Source: CAYHVK01 sp964360255
GTDB taxonomy: Bacteria; Bdellovibrionota; Bdellovibrionia; Bdellovibrionales; UBA1609
NCBI GenBank assembly: GCA_964360255.1
Contig: CAYHVK010000007.1
Coordinates: 1-64,000, forward strand
Reading direction: 5' to 3'
DNA: 64,000 nucleotides
The position numbers and the translations under genes were made by a program. The notes below the pieces were generated by a model. It was not told the DNA's origin. It did no database searches and saw only the letters and a program-made list of their open reading frames with translations. Numbering within the stretch: the stretch's first letter is position 1; each line of letters begins with the position of its first letter. This document shows, piece by piece, positions 42,576-51,381 of the stretch.

Positions 42576-44477
42576 CTATATCTCGATTTCCATACCAACT
42601 TCAATAACATCTTGCTGTGGTAGTTTAAAAAATGTTCTAGCAACAGTCGCATTCTTAGCCATGATAGCGAAAACTTTTTTGCGCCAGAAGCTGAGCTCAC
42701 CCGATCGGCCCGCGCCGGTGGTTAGAATCTCACGACCCAAGAAATAAGTAGGGTCTTCTAGCCTGAAACCAAAGTTGTTCAAGGCGCATTTATTAAGTAA
42801 AGCTGGGATATTCGGAGAATCACTAAAACCGTAGTGAGCAATCACCCTAAAGAAGCTCGGAGCCAACTGATGAACCTCAACTCGGTCATTTTCAGGCACG
42901 TGAGGGATTTCTTTACTCACCACCGTTAAGAAAACAATCTTCTCATGAAGAACTTTATTGTGTTTCAGATTGTGCATAAGCGCTGGCGGGGTCATCTCAA
43001 CATCCCCGACAAGAAATATAGCTGTTCCGCGCACTCGAGCGGGCGGATTGAGCAAAATATCCTTCTGAAGCTGAGCAAATGGATAGGATTTCGCCCGTAA
43101 ACGGCTGATTAAAATCTCCCGGCCCCGCTTCCAAGTCGTCATCATAAAATATACGCAGCTCGCGATAACGATAGAAACCCAACCGCCATCATCAAGCTTA
43201 AGGGAGTTTGCAGCTAAGAAGCCCAGGTCGAAGATCATACAAACCGTTAAAACTGTATAAGTCTTCCATGTGCTCCAGCCCCAGAGAGACCATGCCACAA
43301 CTGATGCCAGGATAGATGTCACAACCATAATTATCGAGATGCCCATACCGTAAGCGGCCGAAAGATTACTTGAAGAGCCAAATTCAAGAACTAGCCAGAT
43401 CGTACCCGCCATTAATGTCCAATTCACTGCCGGAACATAAATCTGGCCGATATGCTCTTCGTTAGTGTGAATAATTTGAAGGCGCGGGCAATAACCGAGC
43501 TGAATGCATTGCTGAGCCAGCGAGAAGAGCCCTGAAATTAAAGCTTGTGATGCGATCACCGCAGCCATCGTAGCTAAAGCAATGAGCGGATATAAAAACC
43601 AATCTGGTGCTAAATAGAAAAATGGATTCTCAACCAATTCTGGTTGACGGAGCAGTAGAGCGCCTTGGCCAAAATAATTCAGCACTAAAGCCGGAAGCGC
43701 ACAAAAATACCAACCCAAAACAACAGCTTTGCGGCCAAAGTGACCTACATCGGCGTAAAGAGCTTCTCCACCCGTAACTGCGAGAAACACCGAACCCATT
43801 ATAACCAAGCTATCAAAACCCTGCGTATAGAGAAATTGAAAAGCAAAAAGTGGATTTAGAGCTTGAAGAACCCCTGGGCTTTGTACGATTGAAAAAACTC
43901 CGAGAATGCCGATAGCTGCAAACCAAGAAATAACGATGGGCCCAAAAAGACTACCGATTTTTGCCGTGCCATGTTTTTGAATTGAGAAAAGAGCGATAAG
44001 AATTCCGATAGTGATCAGAACAACCCAATTCTCAAGTGCTGGCGTCGCAAGCTTAATACCCTCAACTGCCGAAAGAACCGAAATGGCAGGAGTGATCATT
44101 CCGTCACCCACGAGAAGTGCAGCTCCGAAAAGACCCATAAGAAGAAGTGGCCTAAGACCAAAAGGCAGATGTCTTTTCTGACGATATATAGCTAAAGCTG
44201 TCAGAGCGAGCACTCCACCCTCACCTTTATTGGTAGCACGCATGACAAACACTAAATACTTAAATGAAATAACGAAGATCAATGACCAAAAGATCAGGGA
44301 AAGTACTCCGAAAAGGTTGGCTTCAGTGAGTTGAATCGAATGAGGGCCGTGAAAACATTCGCGAAGAGCATAAAGAGGGCTTGTACCAATATCACCAAAG
44401 CAAATCCCAATAGCCGTGAGGACAAGAAAGGCTTGCTGTTGAGTTGCTAAAGGTCGATGAGATTCTGTTGATTCCAT
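42576..44477 (-). CDS. kup: Low-affinity potassium transporter Kup
   Basis: Proton-coupled K+ uptake protein, 633 aa, 12 membrane helices followed by a cytoplasmic tail. Diagnostic segments: 'IGICFGDIGTSPLYALRECFHG' at 17-38, 'KGEGGVLALTAL' and 'GDGMITPAISVLSAVEGI'; the tail contains 'GTAIFLVGDVEMTPPALMHNLKHNKVLHE'. Full length with no oddity. The DUF429 gene follows closely. Confidence 0.96.
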   Translation of the reverse strand: MESTESHRPLATQQQAFLVLTAIGICFGDIGTSPLYALRECFHGPHSIQLTEANLFGVLSLIFWSLIFVISFKYLVFVMRATNKGEGGVLALTALAIYRQKRHLPFGLRPLLLMGLFGAALLVGDGMITPAISVLSAVEGIKLATPALENWVVLITIGILIALFSIQKHGTAKIGSLFGPIVISWFAAIGILGVFSIVQSPGVLQALNPLFAFQFLYTQGFDSLVIMGSVFLAVTGGEALYADVGHFGRKAVVLGWYFCALPALVLNYFGQGALLLRQPELVENPFFYLAPDWFLYPLIALATMAAVIASQALISGLFSLAQQCIQLGYCPRLQIIHTNEEHIGQIYVPAVNWTLMAGTIWLVLEFGSSSNLSAAYGMGISIIMVVTSILASVVAWSLWGWSTWKTYTVLTVCMIFDLGFLAANSLKLDDGGWVSIVIASCVYFMMTTWKRGREILISRLRAKSYPFAQLQKDILLNPPARVRGTAIFLVGDVEMTPPALMHNLKHNKVLHEKIVFLTVVSKEIPHVPENDRVEVHQLAPSFFRVIAHYGFSDSPNIPALLNKCALNNFGFRLEDPTYFLGREILTTGAGRSGELSFWRKKVFAIMAKNATVARTFFKLPQQDVIEVGMEIEI

Positions 44478-44526
44478 GCTGATTTATACTACTTTAAACT
44501 AATTAAACCCTCGAGAACATTAAAAA

Positions 44527-45741
44527 ATGAAAAGCGCCGCCAAATTTTCTGCTGACGAAAAGATGATTATCGCCATCTTGACCTTCGTGAACTTTAGTCA
44601 CGTCATGGATTTCGTCATTATGATGCCCTTAGCCCCTAGAATGATTCGCATATTCGAGATTTCTTCGACTCAGTTTGGTTTCTTGTTGTCATCGTATACT
44701 TTTTCAGCCGGTGCCATGGGCTTTCTTTCGGCCTTTTTTCTAGACCGCTTTGACCGTCGAAAAGCCCTGCTTTTCTTCTTCAGTGGGTTCGGAATCGCCA
44801 CTCTTTTGTGTGCAATTTCACCCGATTATCCAACGCTCTTAATGGCGCGCACTACCACCGGTGCTTTTGGTGGAGTTTTAAATTCTATCTGCCTCGCCAT
44901 CATTGCCGATAAAATTTCTCTCGATCGTCGCGCCACCGCTATTGGCATGCTGATGCTGGGATTTTCTCTCGCCTCAGTTTTCGGCTTACCTTTCGGACTT
45001 TATCTCTCGAACATTTATGACTGGCATGCCCCTTTTATGTTACTGGGAGGCGTCTCGTGCGTGGCCTTGATTTTTGTTTTCAAATTTATTCCGCCAATGA
45101 CGGAGCACTTAAAAGCCGCGCGGCGAACTCATCGCGATATTTTTACCAGTGTGACCCGTGACCCCAATAAAATTTTAGCTTTGATTTTCATGGGCTGTAT
45201 TATTCTCGGTCAGTTCAGCGTGATTTCGTTCTTAAGCGCTTCGATGGTGGCGAATAATGGCCTCAGCGAAGAGCAGTTACCTTTGATTTATCTCGTGGGC
45301 GGTCTTTGCTCGATTGTGTCCTCACCCTTGGCGGGCCACCTATCAGATCGCTTCGGTAAAAAGCGGCTTTTCTATATCGGAGCCGTGGCCAGCCTCGCCC
45401 CCATTCTAATTTTGACTCACACTCAGACTTTACCGCTTTATGTTCTACTACTTATTTCGTGTTCATTTTTCATTACGATGAGCGCGCGAATTATTCCGGC
45501 GCAGACGATTGTGACTTCGACAGTGAATATTGCCGAGCGCGGCGGGTTTATGAGCTTCGTCAGCTCAGCACAAAATTTTTCATCGGCTATTGCTTCTTTA
45601 TTAGCTGGTGCGATTATTTTCATTGAGCCCGGCACGGGCAAACTGCTCCACTATAATTATGTGGGATACTTGGCCTGCGGATTTACTTTTACCGCCATTT
45701 TAATCGCGACACGGTTGCGATCAGTAGAGGGGAAAATATAA
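44527..45741 (+). CDS. MFS transporter
   Basis: 404 aa with 12 predicted helices. MFS signatures: the loop 2-3 motif 'FLDRFDRRKALLFFFSGFGIATL' after helix 2 and its second-half mirror 'GHLSDRFGKKRLFYIGAV'. It resembles drug/arabinose-type exporters; substrate unknown. Divergent from kup. Its stop is directly followed by the ATG of the DUF486 gene, so the two form an operon. Confidence 0.9.
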   Translation: MKSAAKFSADEKMIIAILTFVNFSHVMDFVIMMPLAPRMIRIFEISSTQFGFLLSSYTFSAGAMGFLSAFFLDRFDRRKALLFFFSGFGIATLLCAISPDYPTLLMARTTTGAFGGVLNSICLAIIADKISLDRRATAIGMLMLGFSLASVFGLPFGLYLSNIYDWHAPFMLLGGVSCVALIFVFKFIPPMTEHLKAARRTHRDIFTSVTRDPNKILALIFMGCIILGQFSVISFLSASMVANNGLSEEQLPLIYLVGGLCSIVSSPLAGHLSDRFGKKRLFYIGAVASLAPILILTHTQTLPLYVLLLISCSFFITMSARIIPAQTIVTSTVNIAERGGFMSFVSSAQNFSSAIASLLAGAIIFIEPGTGKLLHYNYVGYLACGFTFTAILIATRLRSVEGKI

Positions 45742-46092
45742 ATGAGAATTTCATTACCCATTATCTTTTTGATTATCTCGAATATCTTTATGACCTTTGC
45801 GTGGTACGGGCACTTAAAGAGTCTGAAGTCCTCACCACTTTGGATGGTGATCTTTATCAGTTGGGGAATCGCCTTTTTTGAATACTGCTTTCAGGTGCCG
45901 GCGAACCGCATGGGGTCTGAGTTTTTCACTCTACCCCAGCTTAAAATCATGCAAGAAGTCATCACTCTCGCCGTTTTTGCAGGTTTTGCCGTGTTTTATA
46001 TGAACGTCCCCTTAACTAAGAACTTTATTTGGGCGAGCGCATGCCTTCTCGGGGCCGTCTTCTTCATTTTTCAAGACGTGAGGCCGGCTTAG
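45742..46092 (+). CDS. DMT-family small membrane protein (DUF486)
   Basis: 116 aa with four membrane helices. 'FMTFAWYGHLKS', 'ISWGIAFFEYCFQVPANRMG' and 'LPQLKIMQEVITLAVFAGFAVFY' are the standard DUF486 order. Function unknown. Starts immediately after the MFS stop codon (TAAATG). Confidence 0.88.
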   Translation: MRISLPIIFLIISNIFMTFAWYGHLKSLKSSPLWMVIFISWGIAFFEYCFQVPANRMGSEFFTLPQLKIMQEVITLAVFAGFAVFYMNVPLTKNFIWASACLLGAVFFIFQDVRPA

Positions 46093-46107
46093 TATACTAT
46101 TTTGTAG

Positions 46108-46139
46108 CCTAATTTAGGTTCATTTTAACCTAAATTAGG
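46108..46139. promoter_or_regulatory. Perfect 13-bp inverted repeat upstream of fabH-like gene
   Basis: CCTAATTTAGGTT (46108-46120) and AACCTAAATTAGG (46127-46139) pair perfectly with a six-base loop; each arm is itself nearly palindromic (CCTAAWTTAGG), so it reads as two adjacent operator sites. It lies 34 bases before the FabH-like ATG. It could alternatively end the DUF486 transcript, but there is no T-run. Confidence 0.55.
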
Positions 46140-46172
46140 TATATCTATTGCACTTAGCTTCTGAGGAGCATT

Positions 46173-47174
46173 ATGAAAACTCGCATTGTCACAACCGGAA
46201 AGTGTCTACCATCACGAGTTGTAACCAATAAAGAACTAGAGCCCATTTTATCTACATCTGATGAATGGATTCAGCAGCGCTCGGGCATTAAAGAGCGCCG
46301 CTGGGTTTCACCGGCTGGTGGTGAGACGACACTTTCAATGGCGACAACGGCAGCCAAGCAAGCTTTAGAGCGCGCGAAATTGCAGGCTGACGATATAGAT
46401 ATGATTATCTTCGGTGCTTTAGTTACAGATTATATCTTTCCGGGCACTGGGGTTTTATTGCAAAAATCTTTGGGCTTTACGAAAAATGTGCCAGCCCTCG
46501 ATATTCGCAATCAATGTGCTGGTTTTGTTTACGCACTAACTTTAGCGGATAGCTTAATTCGCTCGGGCATGTACAAGCGCATTTTGATCGTCGCCTCTGA
46601 AATTCACTCAACAACGATGGATCTCTCACCTACTGGTCGCGATATTTCAGTTCTCTTCGGTGATGGCGCTGGCGCCATGATTGTTGAAGCCACAGATGAT
46701 AAAAATTCAGGATTTATTGATCACATCATTCACAGCCAAGGTGAGTTTGCTGAAGTTTTAGCGATTAAAAAACCGAGCAGTAATGATCATCCGCGCGTGG
46801 GCCCAAATAAAGTTTTTGACCCAGCTTGCTACCCAGTAATGGAAGGCCGTTTAGTTTTCAAACACGCCGTAACCCGCATGACTGAAGTGATGTTGCAAAT
46901 TCTTGGACGCAATAACTTTAAACCAGCCGACGTGGATTTTGTTATTGCTCACCAAGCGAATATGCGAATCAATCAAATGGTACTTGAGCAATTGGGCATG
47001 CCGTTTGAGAAAACCCACCACACCCTTGATCGCTACGGTAATACGACCATGGCGACCATTCCACTGACTTTCGATGAAGCTGTAGAGCAAGGTAAAATCA
47101 AGCGCGGAGACTTAGTTGCGTTTGTCGCCTTCGGTGCTGGTTTCGTTTGGGGCGCCAGCCTTTTCAGATATTAA
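46173..47174 (+). CDS. fabH: Beta-ketoacyl-ACP synthase III (FabH-like)
   Basis: Thiolase-fold condensing enzyme that starts fatty-acid synthesis from acyl-CoA and malonyl-ACP. Triad: Cys115 in RNQCAGFVYAL, a His in VIAHQANMRI and an Asn in RYGNTTMATIPL. TGAGGAG precedes the ATG. No other fab genes are adjacent; the partner is a DUF455 protein, so this may be a secondary, specialised synthase rather than the housekeeping enzyme. Confidence 0.88.
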   Translation: MKTRIVTTGKCLPSRVVTNKELEPILSTSDEWIQQRSGIKERRWVSPAGGETTLSMATTAAKQALERAKLQADDIDMIIFGALVTDYIFPGTGVLLQKSLGFTKNVPALDIRNQCAGFVYALTLADSLIRSGMYKRILIVASEIHSTTMDLSPTGRDISVLFGDGAGAMIVEATDDKNSGFIDHIIHSQGEFAEVLAIKKPSSNDHPRVGPNKVFDPACYPVMEGRLVFKHAVTRMTEVMLQILGRNNFKPADVDFVIAHQANMRINQMVLEQLGMPFEKTHHTLDRYGNTTMATIPLTFDEAVEQGKIKRGDLVAFVAFGAGFVWGASLFRY

Positions 47175-47177
47175 TTT

Positions 47178-48053
47178 ATGGAATTTTTAGACACTACGAC
47201 ATTTATAGACTCGCAAGCATCTCAAAGCTCATCAATTATTACGGCCCCAAGCTCATCGGTTATCACTACTGCGTCTGTGTTTAGCAAACTTCAGCTTGTT
47301 GAGACTGAAGTTCATCAGTTGTTATCGAAATCTTCTGTACCTATTGCGAGCGCCGCCCACCGAATGCCCCTTCGCCCGGGCCGCGATATTTCTTTTCAAG
47401 CCGCGCACTGGCCGGGTAAAAATGGTCTACAGACGAAAACCGGTCAGGCCCGCTTGCTTCATGATCTCGCGAATATTGAACTACAAGCTGTAGAGCTTGG
47501 CTTGCGCACTTTGCATGAGTTTACTGACACTCCAGTCGAATTTCGCGAAGAGCTAGCGCGAATCACTTTGCAAGAGGCTTCACATCTTGAGCTTTGCTTG
47601 TCAGGGCTCGAAGATTTAGGTCATGAGTGGGGCGACTGGCATATTCAAACCGCTCTGTGGGATGCCACTTCTGCTGAAGACTCATTAATTGACCGTATTT
47701 TAATTGTTCATTGTTATTTAGAAGGCTCTGGCCTTGATGCCGGTGATATTTTACTCAATCGCCTCGGAGGCGTAGCGAATAAAAAGATCGCCGCCATCGT
47801 TGGTAAAATCGTGCGTGATGAAATCGGCCACGTTGATTTCGGTCGGCGCTGGTTTCAGCATTACTGTGCAGAGGCCGGCATTAATTCTAAAGTGCATTTG
47901 CGCGAACGGTTAAATCATTTATCCGCAACTCTCCCCGCTCGTGGAGCTAAAGTGTCTCGCGAGCTGCGCGCCCAATCTGGCTACGATGCCGATGAGATCG
48001 AAATCTTTGAAGAGTTTCAAGCGCTGAAGGTTGAGCAGAGTCGTAAGAATTAG
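47178..48053 (+). CDS. DUF455 ferritin-like protein
   Basis: 291 aa. Putative diiron four-helix protein of the ferritin-like superfamily: ANIELQAVELG, LQEASHLELCL, 'VHCYLEGSGLDAGDILL' and RDEIGHVDFGRRW carry the Glu/His ligands. An N-terminal Ser/Thr-rich region of about 40 residues precedes the domain. Three bases separate it from the fabH-like stop, so the two are co-transcribed. Relatives include MiaE-type hydroxylases; the reaction here is unknown. Confidence 0.82.
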   Translation: MEFLDTTTFIDSQASQSSSIITAPSSSVITTASVFSKLQLVETEVHQLLSKSSVPIASAAHRMPLRPGRDISFQAAHWPGKNGLQTKTGQARLLHDLANIELQAVELGLRTLHEFTDTPVEFREELARITLQEASHLELCLSGLEDLGHEWGDWHIQTALWDATSAEDSLIDRILIVHCYLEGSGLDAGDILLNRLGGVANKKIAAIVGKIVRDEIGHVDFGRRWFQHYCAEAGINSKVHLRERLNHLSATLPARGAKVSRELRAQSGYDADEIEIFEEFQALKVEQSRKN

Positions 48054-48212
48054 TGCTAACTGGGACGCTCGAATAGAGTTTGCATAGAGTGGACGAATTG
48101 ATGTCCGGCGTTTAATTCCGACCATGGTACCGATCGCCTAGAGCCAATCTAATGCCATCTGAATTATAAAGTACAAATACAAAAGGCGTCTTAACTTTCA
48201 TGCTCATGAGGA

Positions 48213-48449
48213 TTAAATAGCTTTCCTTAGAATTTGATTAATTAGCACCTGCGGGTGAATTTTTTCTTTTTGAGCTTTAGCTTTTAACTTACGCATTGTC
48301 GTTTTGTTTATTTCTACGAACTCCGCTGTATCAATATCAATTCTTGGATGGCCAACCTTTTTAATAGTGCCTTTACCCTTTAGCATATTTTCTTTTCTCA
48401 GCTCTTTTAGCAATTCTGGCACTGATAATTCGATAGATCTCTTCTTCAT
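48213..48449 (-). CDS. BrnA-like antitoxin
   Basis: 78 aa, positively charged. The C-terminal half, 'VEINKTTMRKLKAKAQKEKIHPQVLINQILRKAI', looks like a ribbon-helix-helix DNA-binding domain, expected for the antitoxin of a BrnT toxin. It overlaps the toxin 3' end by 77 bases, which is long. An internal ATG at 48386 would reduce this to 14 bases and keep the DNA-binding part. AAGGAG lies 11 bases before the longer start. Confidence 0.65.
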   Translation of the reverse strand: MKKRSIELSVPELLKELRKENMLKGKGTIKKVGHPRIDIDTAEFVEINKTTMRKLKAKAQKEKIHPQVLINQILRKAI

Positions 48450-48666
48450 AATGATCAGATCTCCTTTTAGTTATTACTACAAATAAGACACGGCTGTTTT
48501 GTGACCACCCAATCCCGACAAGCCTGACTTCATCTAACGAATGCTTGTGGTCTGAAACAATGGTAACATCAGGGTCTAAGAAAATGCTAGCCGCTTCAGA
48601 AAAACCCACCCCATGCTTTTCAATATTTTTATTATTTTTATTTGAGTCCCAATGAAAATATAGCAT
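48373..48666 (-). CDS. brnT: BrnT family toxin
   Basis: 97 aa RelE-fold RNase toxin. Family blocks: 'FHWDSNKNNKNIEKHGVGFSEAASIFLDPD' at the start, 'LVGIGWSQNSRVLFVVITKRR' in the middle, and IYRIISARIAKRAEKRKY at the end with the Arg/His residues used for RNA cleavage in BrnT. Toxin precedes antitoxin, the normal BrnT-BrnA order. Confidence 0.9.
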   Translation of the reverse strand: MLYFHWDSNKNNKNIEKHGVGFSEAASIFLDPDVTIVSDHKHSLDEVRLVGIGWSQNSRVLFVVITKRRSDHYEEEIYRIISARIAKRAEKRKYAKG

Positions 48667-48735
48667 GAGATGGGCTATGCAAATCTCATATTCAGGCTGA
48701 ACGCCTTATATATTCGTTTTAACTAGCCGATACGC

Positions 48736-48768
48736 TGTCCGGCGGACACATTAGTGATCCGGCCGGAT
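48736..48768. promoter_or_regulatory. Two GC-rich palindromes upstream of the BrnT toxin
   Basis: TGTCCG-G-CGGACA at 48736-48748 and ATCCGGCCGGAT at 48757-48768 are perfect palindromes, 70-100 bases upstream of the toxin start and next to the end of the upstream membrane-protein gene. Related GTCCG/CGGAC words recur upstream of the decayed copy (about 49880-49925). Candidate antitoxin operators. Confidence 0.5.
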
Positions 48769-48770
48769 GC

Positions 48771-49427
48771 TTAAGACTGCCAAGCGATGATTCGCTGAGC
48801 GAATTTAAATATCAAATACAAACCGACAGCTTGAATCACGTGATAAAGAGCGTTGTGATTGAAGTATTCAGGGTGAATTCCGATCTTCAAAGCCTGCACT
48901 CCTGCTGCTATCAAAGTTAGTAATAACCCAAGCAGACCCAGCGCATACCGAGCATCTTTTTTCTTCAGCCATTTTACCGCAAATGTAAATGTGAGCAAAA
49001 GTGCAGGGGGCAAGTAGGCTGCAATGGCCACTTTAAAACCCTCGAGGCCAAAAAGCACGAGAGTGAAATAAGCTGTGAGCATAACAAAAAGTAGAACTGC
49101 AGTGACTGCGCGAAAGCGCTGAGGAAGAGCGAAGAAAAAAAAGAGTCGCCAGATGTAATAAGAAGTTAAGCCCAGAAGTAAAAGTACCAACATCTTGAGA
49201 AAGGGTGTGATCTCGGCGGCATATGCTAGATCTGAGTTGTGCTGATAGATGCCGTGATAGATGGCTCCGGCTAGTGCGGCGATGCCTATGCTAGAGAAAA
49301 GACCTACGAAGAATGATCTAAGGTCAGCGTGAGTTGAATTTTGGGTGGCCAGCTGAGCTACGAAGTACACGCAGATGACGGTGATAAATAGATCTGTGAG
49401 AACGACGTCGAGGGAGTGAATGGTCAT
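48771..49427 (-). CDS. Multi-pass membrane protein (DUF6962-like)
   Basis: 218 aa with about seven membrane helices. Conserved-looking His residues lie near membrane edges (IYHGIYQHN, FNHNALYHVIQAVGLYLIF), a pattern also seen in DUF6962 and loosely in CREST-type hydrolases. Function unknown. It is flanked on both sides by related toxin-antitoxin copies. Confidence 0.6.
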   Translation of the reverse strand: MTIHSLDVVLTDLFITVICVYFVAQLATQNSTHADLRSFFVGLFSSIGIAALAGAIYHGIYQHNSDLAYAAEITPFLKMLVLLLLGLTSYYIWRLFFFFALPQRFRAVTAVLLFVMLTAYFTLVLFGLEGFKVAIAAYLPPALLLTFTFAVKWLKKKDARYALGLLGLLLTLIAAGVQALKIGIHPEYFNHNALYHVIQAVGLYLIFKFAQRIIAWQS

Positions 49428-49565
49428 AGATTATCTTTGCCGCTTATCGAGATTTTGTAAACTGCTATCGCCATCGGACGGTCGTCCGGTTAATCTTGCT
49501 CTCGCCCACCCAGAATTAAAATAACCCCTACTCAACCCGAAAATTCAGCTGAAGGTAAGCTGATA

Positions 49566-49817
49566 CTAAATAGCTTTTCTTAATATTTGATTAATTAAAA
49601 CCTGATGATGAATTAATTTGTTCTTCATATCCAGATGTCCTCCATTTAGTTATGACTACAAATAACAATCTGCCTGACTTCGTCGTTCGAGTGCTTTGAA
49701 TCAAGATAAATAATAGCATTATTGTCCAAGAAAACACTAGCTGCTTCAGAAAATTCGACTTTGTGTTTTTCAATATTTTTTGCGATTTTTATTTGAATCC
49801 CAATGAAAATAAAGCAT
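49566..49817 (-). pseudogene. Decayed second copy of BrnT/BrnA toxin-antitoxin
   Basis: Reads as the same module as 48213-48666 but broken. The start MLYFHWDSNKNRKK is followed by a +1 frameshift in an A-run, after which another frame continues NIEKHKVEFSEAASVFLDNN and a third frame gives LLFVVITKWRTSGYEEQI. The end of the antitoxin (bases 49566-49612) is also recognisable against 48216-48260, but most of the antitoxin body is deleted. Not expected to make functional protein. Confidence 0.8.
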
Positions 49818-49997
49818 GTACCGGCCATTGCAACCTTCCGACCTAGGCTCAGAGCCGTATATAATTGTTCTAAGTGGTCGAACCTGTGTCCGCCTTGCGT
49901 TTGTCCGCCGTAATCCGGACGTACCACAACCATTATGGTGACTACCAACTCGAACTTTACCTAGACTTATCCACTGCCAATATGGTGTATCTTGCCT

Positions 49998-51257
49998 ATG
50001 AAAAAAGGTCTGGTCTCATCTCGCGGTTTTCAAAAACTCACTAAAGGTCATCCCTGGGTGATGGCTGCTGATATAGAAGACAAAAAGAGCCTGCCTTCGC
50101 GTTCTGGCCTTACATTCTTTGGCGAACACTGGTTTTTTCACTCACCTGAAAGTCAGATTCGCCTTCGTCGTTTCGGACCCTCTTCACGCAACTGGAAGAA
50201 CCCCGGATCGCTTGTTACTGTCTCTGATGGTCGACAGTTTATAGAGCTTTTTGGCGAATGGTTACAAGATCACCTGCAAAAAACTTTTCTAAGCAAATGG
50301 CATCTGACTTATATTGAAGGTGATGACCTAGCATTACGTTGGATCTTTTCTGAAAATGATTTAATCCCTGGCTTAACTTTAGATGTTCTCGGCTCCGTGA
50401 TTGTTGCTGATATTACAACTGCGCCAATTGAGCACTTCTGGCTCAGTTTCCGTCCGCAGATTGAACAGGCGATAAAAACTCTCAGTACTAATGAAACACT
50501 GCCGACTGCTATTCGCGAACAACTGAAGTCAGTTCGTTTAATCGAAAGTCGTGGCAATGAGATTCGGCGCAAAGAAGGTTTAGAGCTTATTGCTCTTGAA
50601 GATTCAGTTTCGGCGCAGTGGTTAAAGTGGAATGGACTACAGTGGCAGATTTCAGCTGCGAGTGAGCAGAAAACTGGGTTTTATCTCGATCAAAAATTTA
50701 ATCATAGCAAAGCAGCTGAATGGGCACGACGTCTCGGAGCAAAAACAGCTCTCGATCTTTTTACCTTTCAGGGTGGTTTTGCACTTCATCTTGCGAAAGC
50801 TGGTGTTTCAACCCTGGCACTTGATCAGTCTTCTCGGGCTCTTGAAGTTGCTGACTTAAATCGTGGCAAAAACGAAATTTCATCTGATCTATTGAAGTTT
50901 GAAAAAGCCGATATTTTTGAGTGGTTAAAGGCTCACAATAAAAAATATGACGTGATTGTTTTGGATCCACCCGCTCTGTCTAAAAGCAAAGAGAATCTAG
51001 ATAAGACTGTTAGAGCACTCGTGGGACTTCATGCCCGTGCATTTGAACTTTTGAATGAAGGTGGACTGCTTGTGACTTGCACTTGCTCGCAGGCGATTAC
51101 CGATGAAATCCTAATGAGTGTGTTACGTGAAGCCGCCCACCAAACACGACGAACGACTCACATCCTAGAGCGCTCGGGCCCAAGCCCCGATCATGCTCCC
51201 CTACCTGGATTTGAAGAAGGTGATTATTTGAAGGCTTGGTTTGTAAAGGCCGATTAG
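49998..51257 (+). CDS. rlmI: RlmI-like 23S rRNA cytosine methyltransferase
   Basis: SAM-dependent methyltransferase, 419 aa. N-terminal PUA-like region ('SRGFQKLTKGHPWVMAADI') and C-terminal Rossmann domain with 'KTGFYLDQKFNHSKAAEWA', ALDLFTFQGGFALHLAKAG and the catalytic-site VLDPPALSKSK; a Cys pair in VTCTCSQ follows. The closest known activity is m5C1962 formation in 23S rRNA. The ATG at 49998 replaces an upstream in-frame TTG. Confidence 0.85.
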   Translation: MKKGLVSSRGFQKLTKGHPWVMAADIEDKKSLPSRSGLTFFGEHWFFHSPESQIRLRRFGPSSRNWKNPGSLVTVSDGRQFIELFGEWLQDHLQKTFLSKWHLTYIEGDDLALRWIFSENDLIPGLTLDVLGSVIVADITTAPIEHFWLSFRPQIEQAIKTLSTNETLPTAIREQLKSVRLIESRGNEIRRKEGLELIALEDSVSAQWLKWNGLQWQISAASEQKTGFYLDQKFNHSKAAEWARRLGAKTALDLFTFQGGFALHLAKAGVSTLALDQSSRALEVADLNRGKNEISSDLLKFEKADIFEWLKAHNKKYDVIVLDPPALSKSKENLDKTVRALVGLHARAFELLNEGGLLVTCTCSQAITDEILMSVLREAAHQTRRTTHILERSGPSPDHAPLPGFEEGDYLKAWFVKAD

Positions 51258-51381
51258 CCCTCCCACCCCTCGATACGAATTTGAGCAAAGAATTGGAATA
51301 TTTGTCCATTAACAATCATGCCATTTGCATTGGCTTTGTTTAAACCACAGTTTGTTGAATCCTCTTTACCAATAGTCATGC

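Noticed and set aside
49646..49948. 100-codon minus-strand frame that could be read as an intact second toxin
   Set aside because: Its first half is upstream DNA and only its later part matches BrnT; the natural BrnT start reads into a frameshift. It is annotated as a pseudogene.
51254..51379. 41-codon minus-strand frame directly after the Rmd-like stop codon (TGAGCATG)
   Set aside because: The position would allow translational coupling, but there is no ribosome site, it overlaps the end of the convergent rlmI-like gene, and the product resembles nothing I know. Homologues would be needed to accept it.
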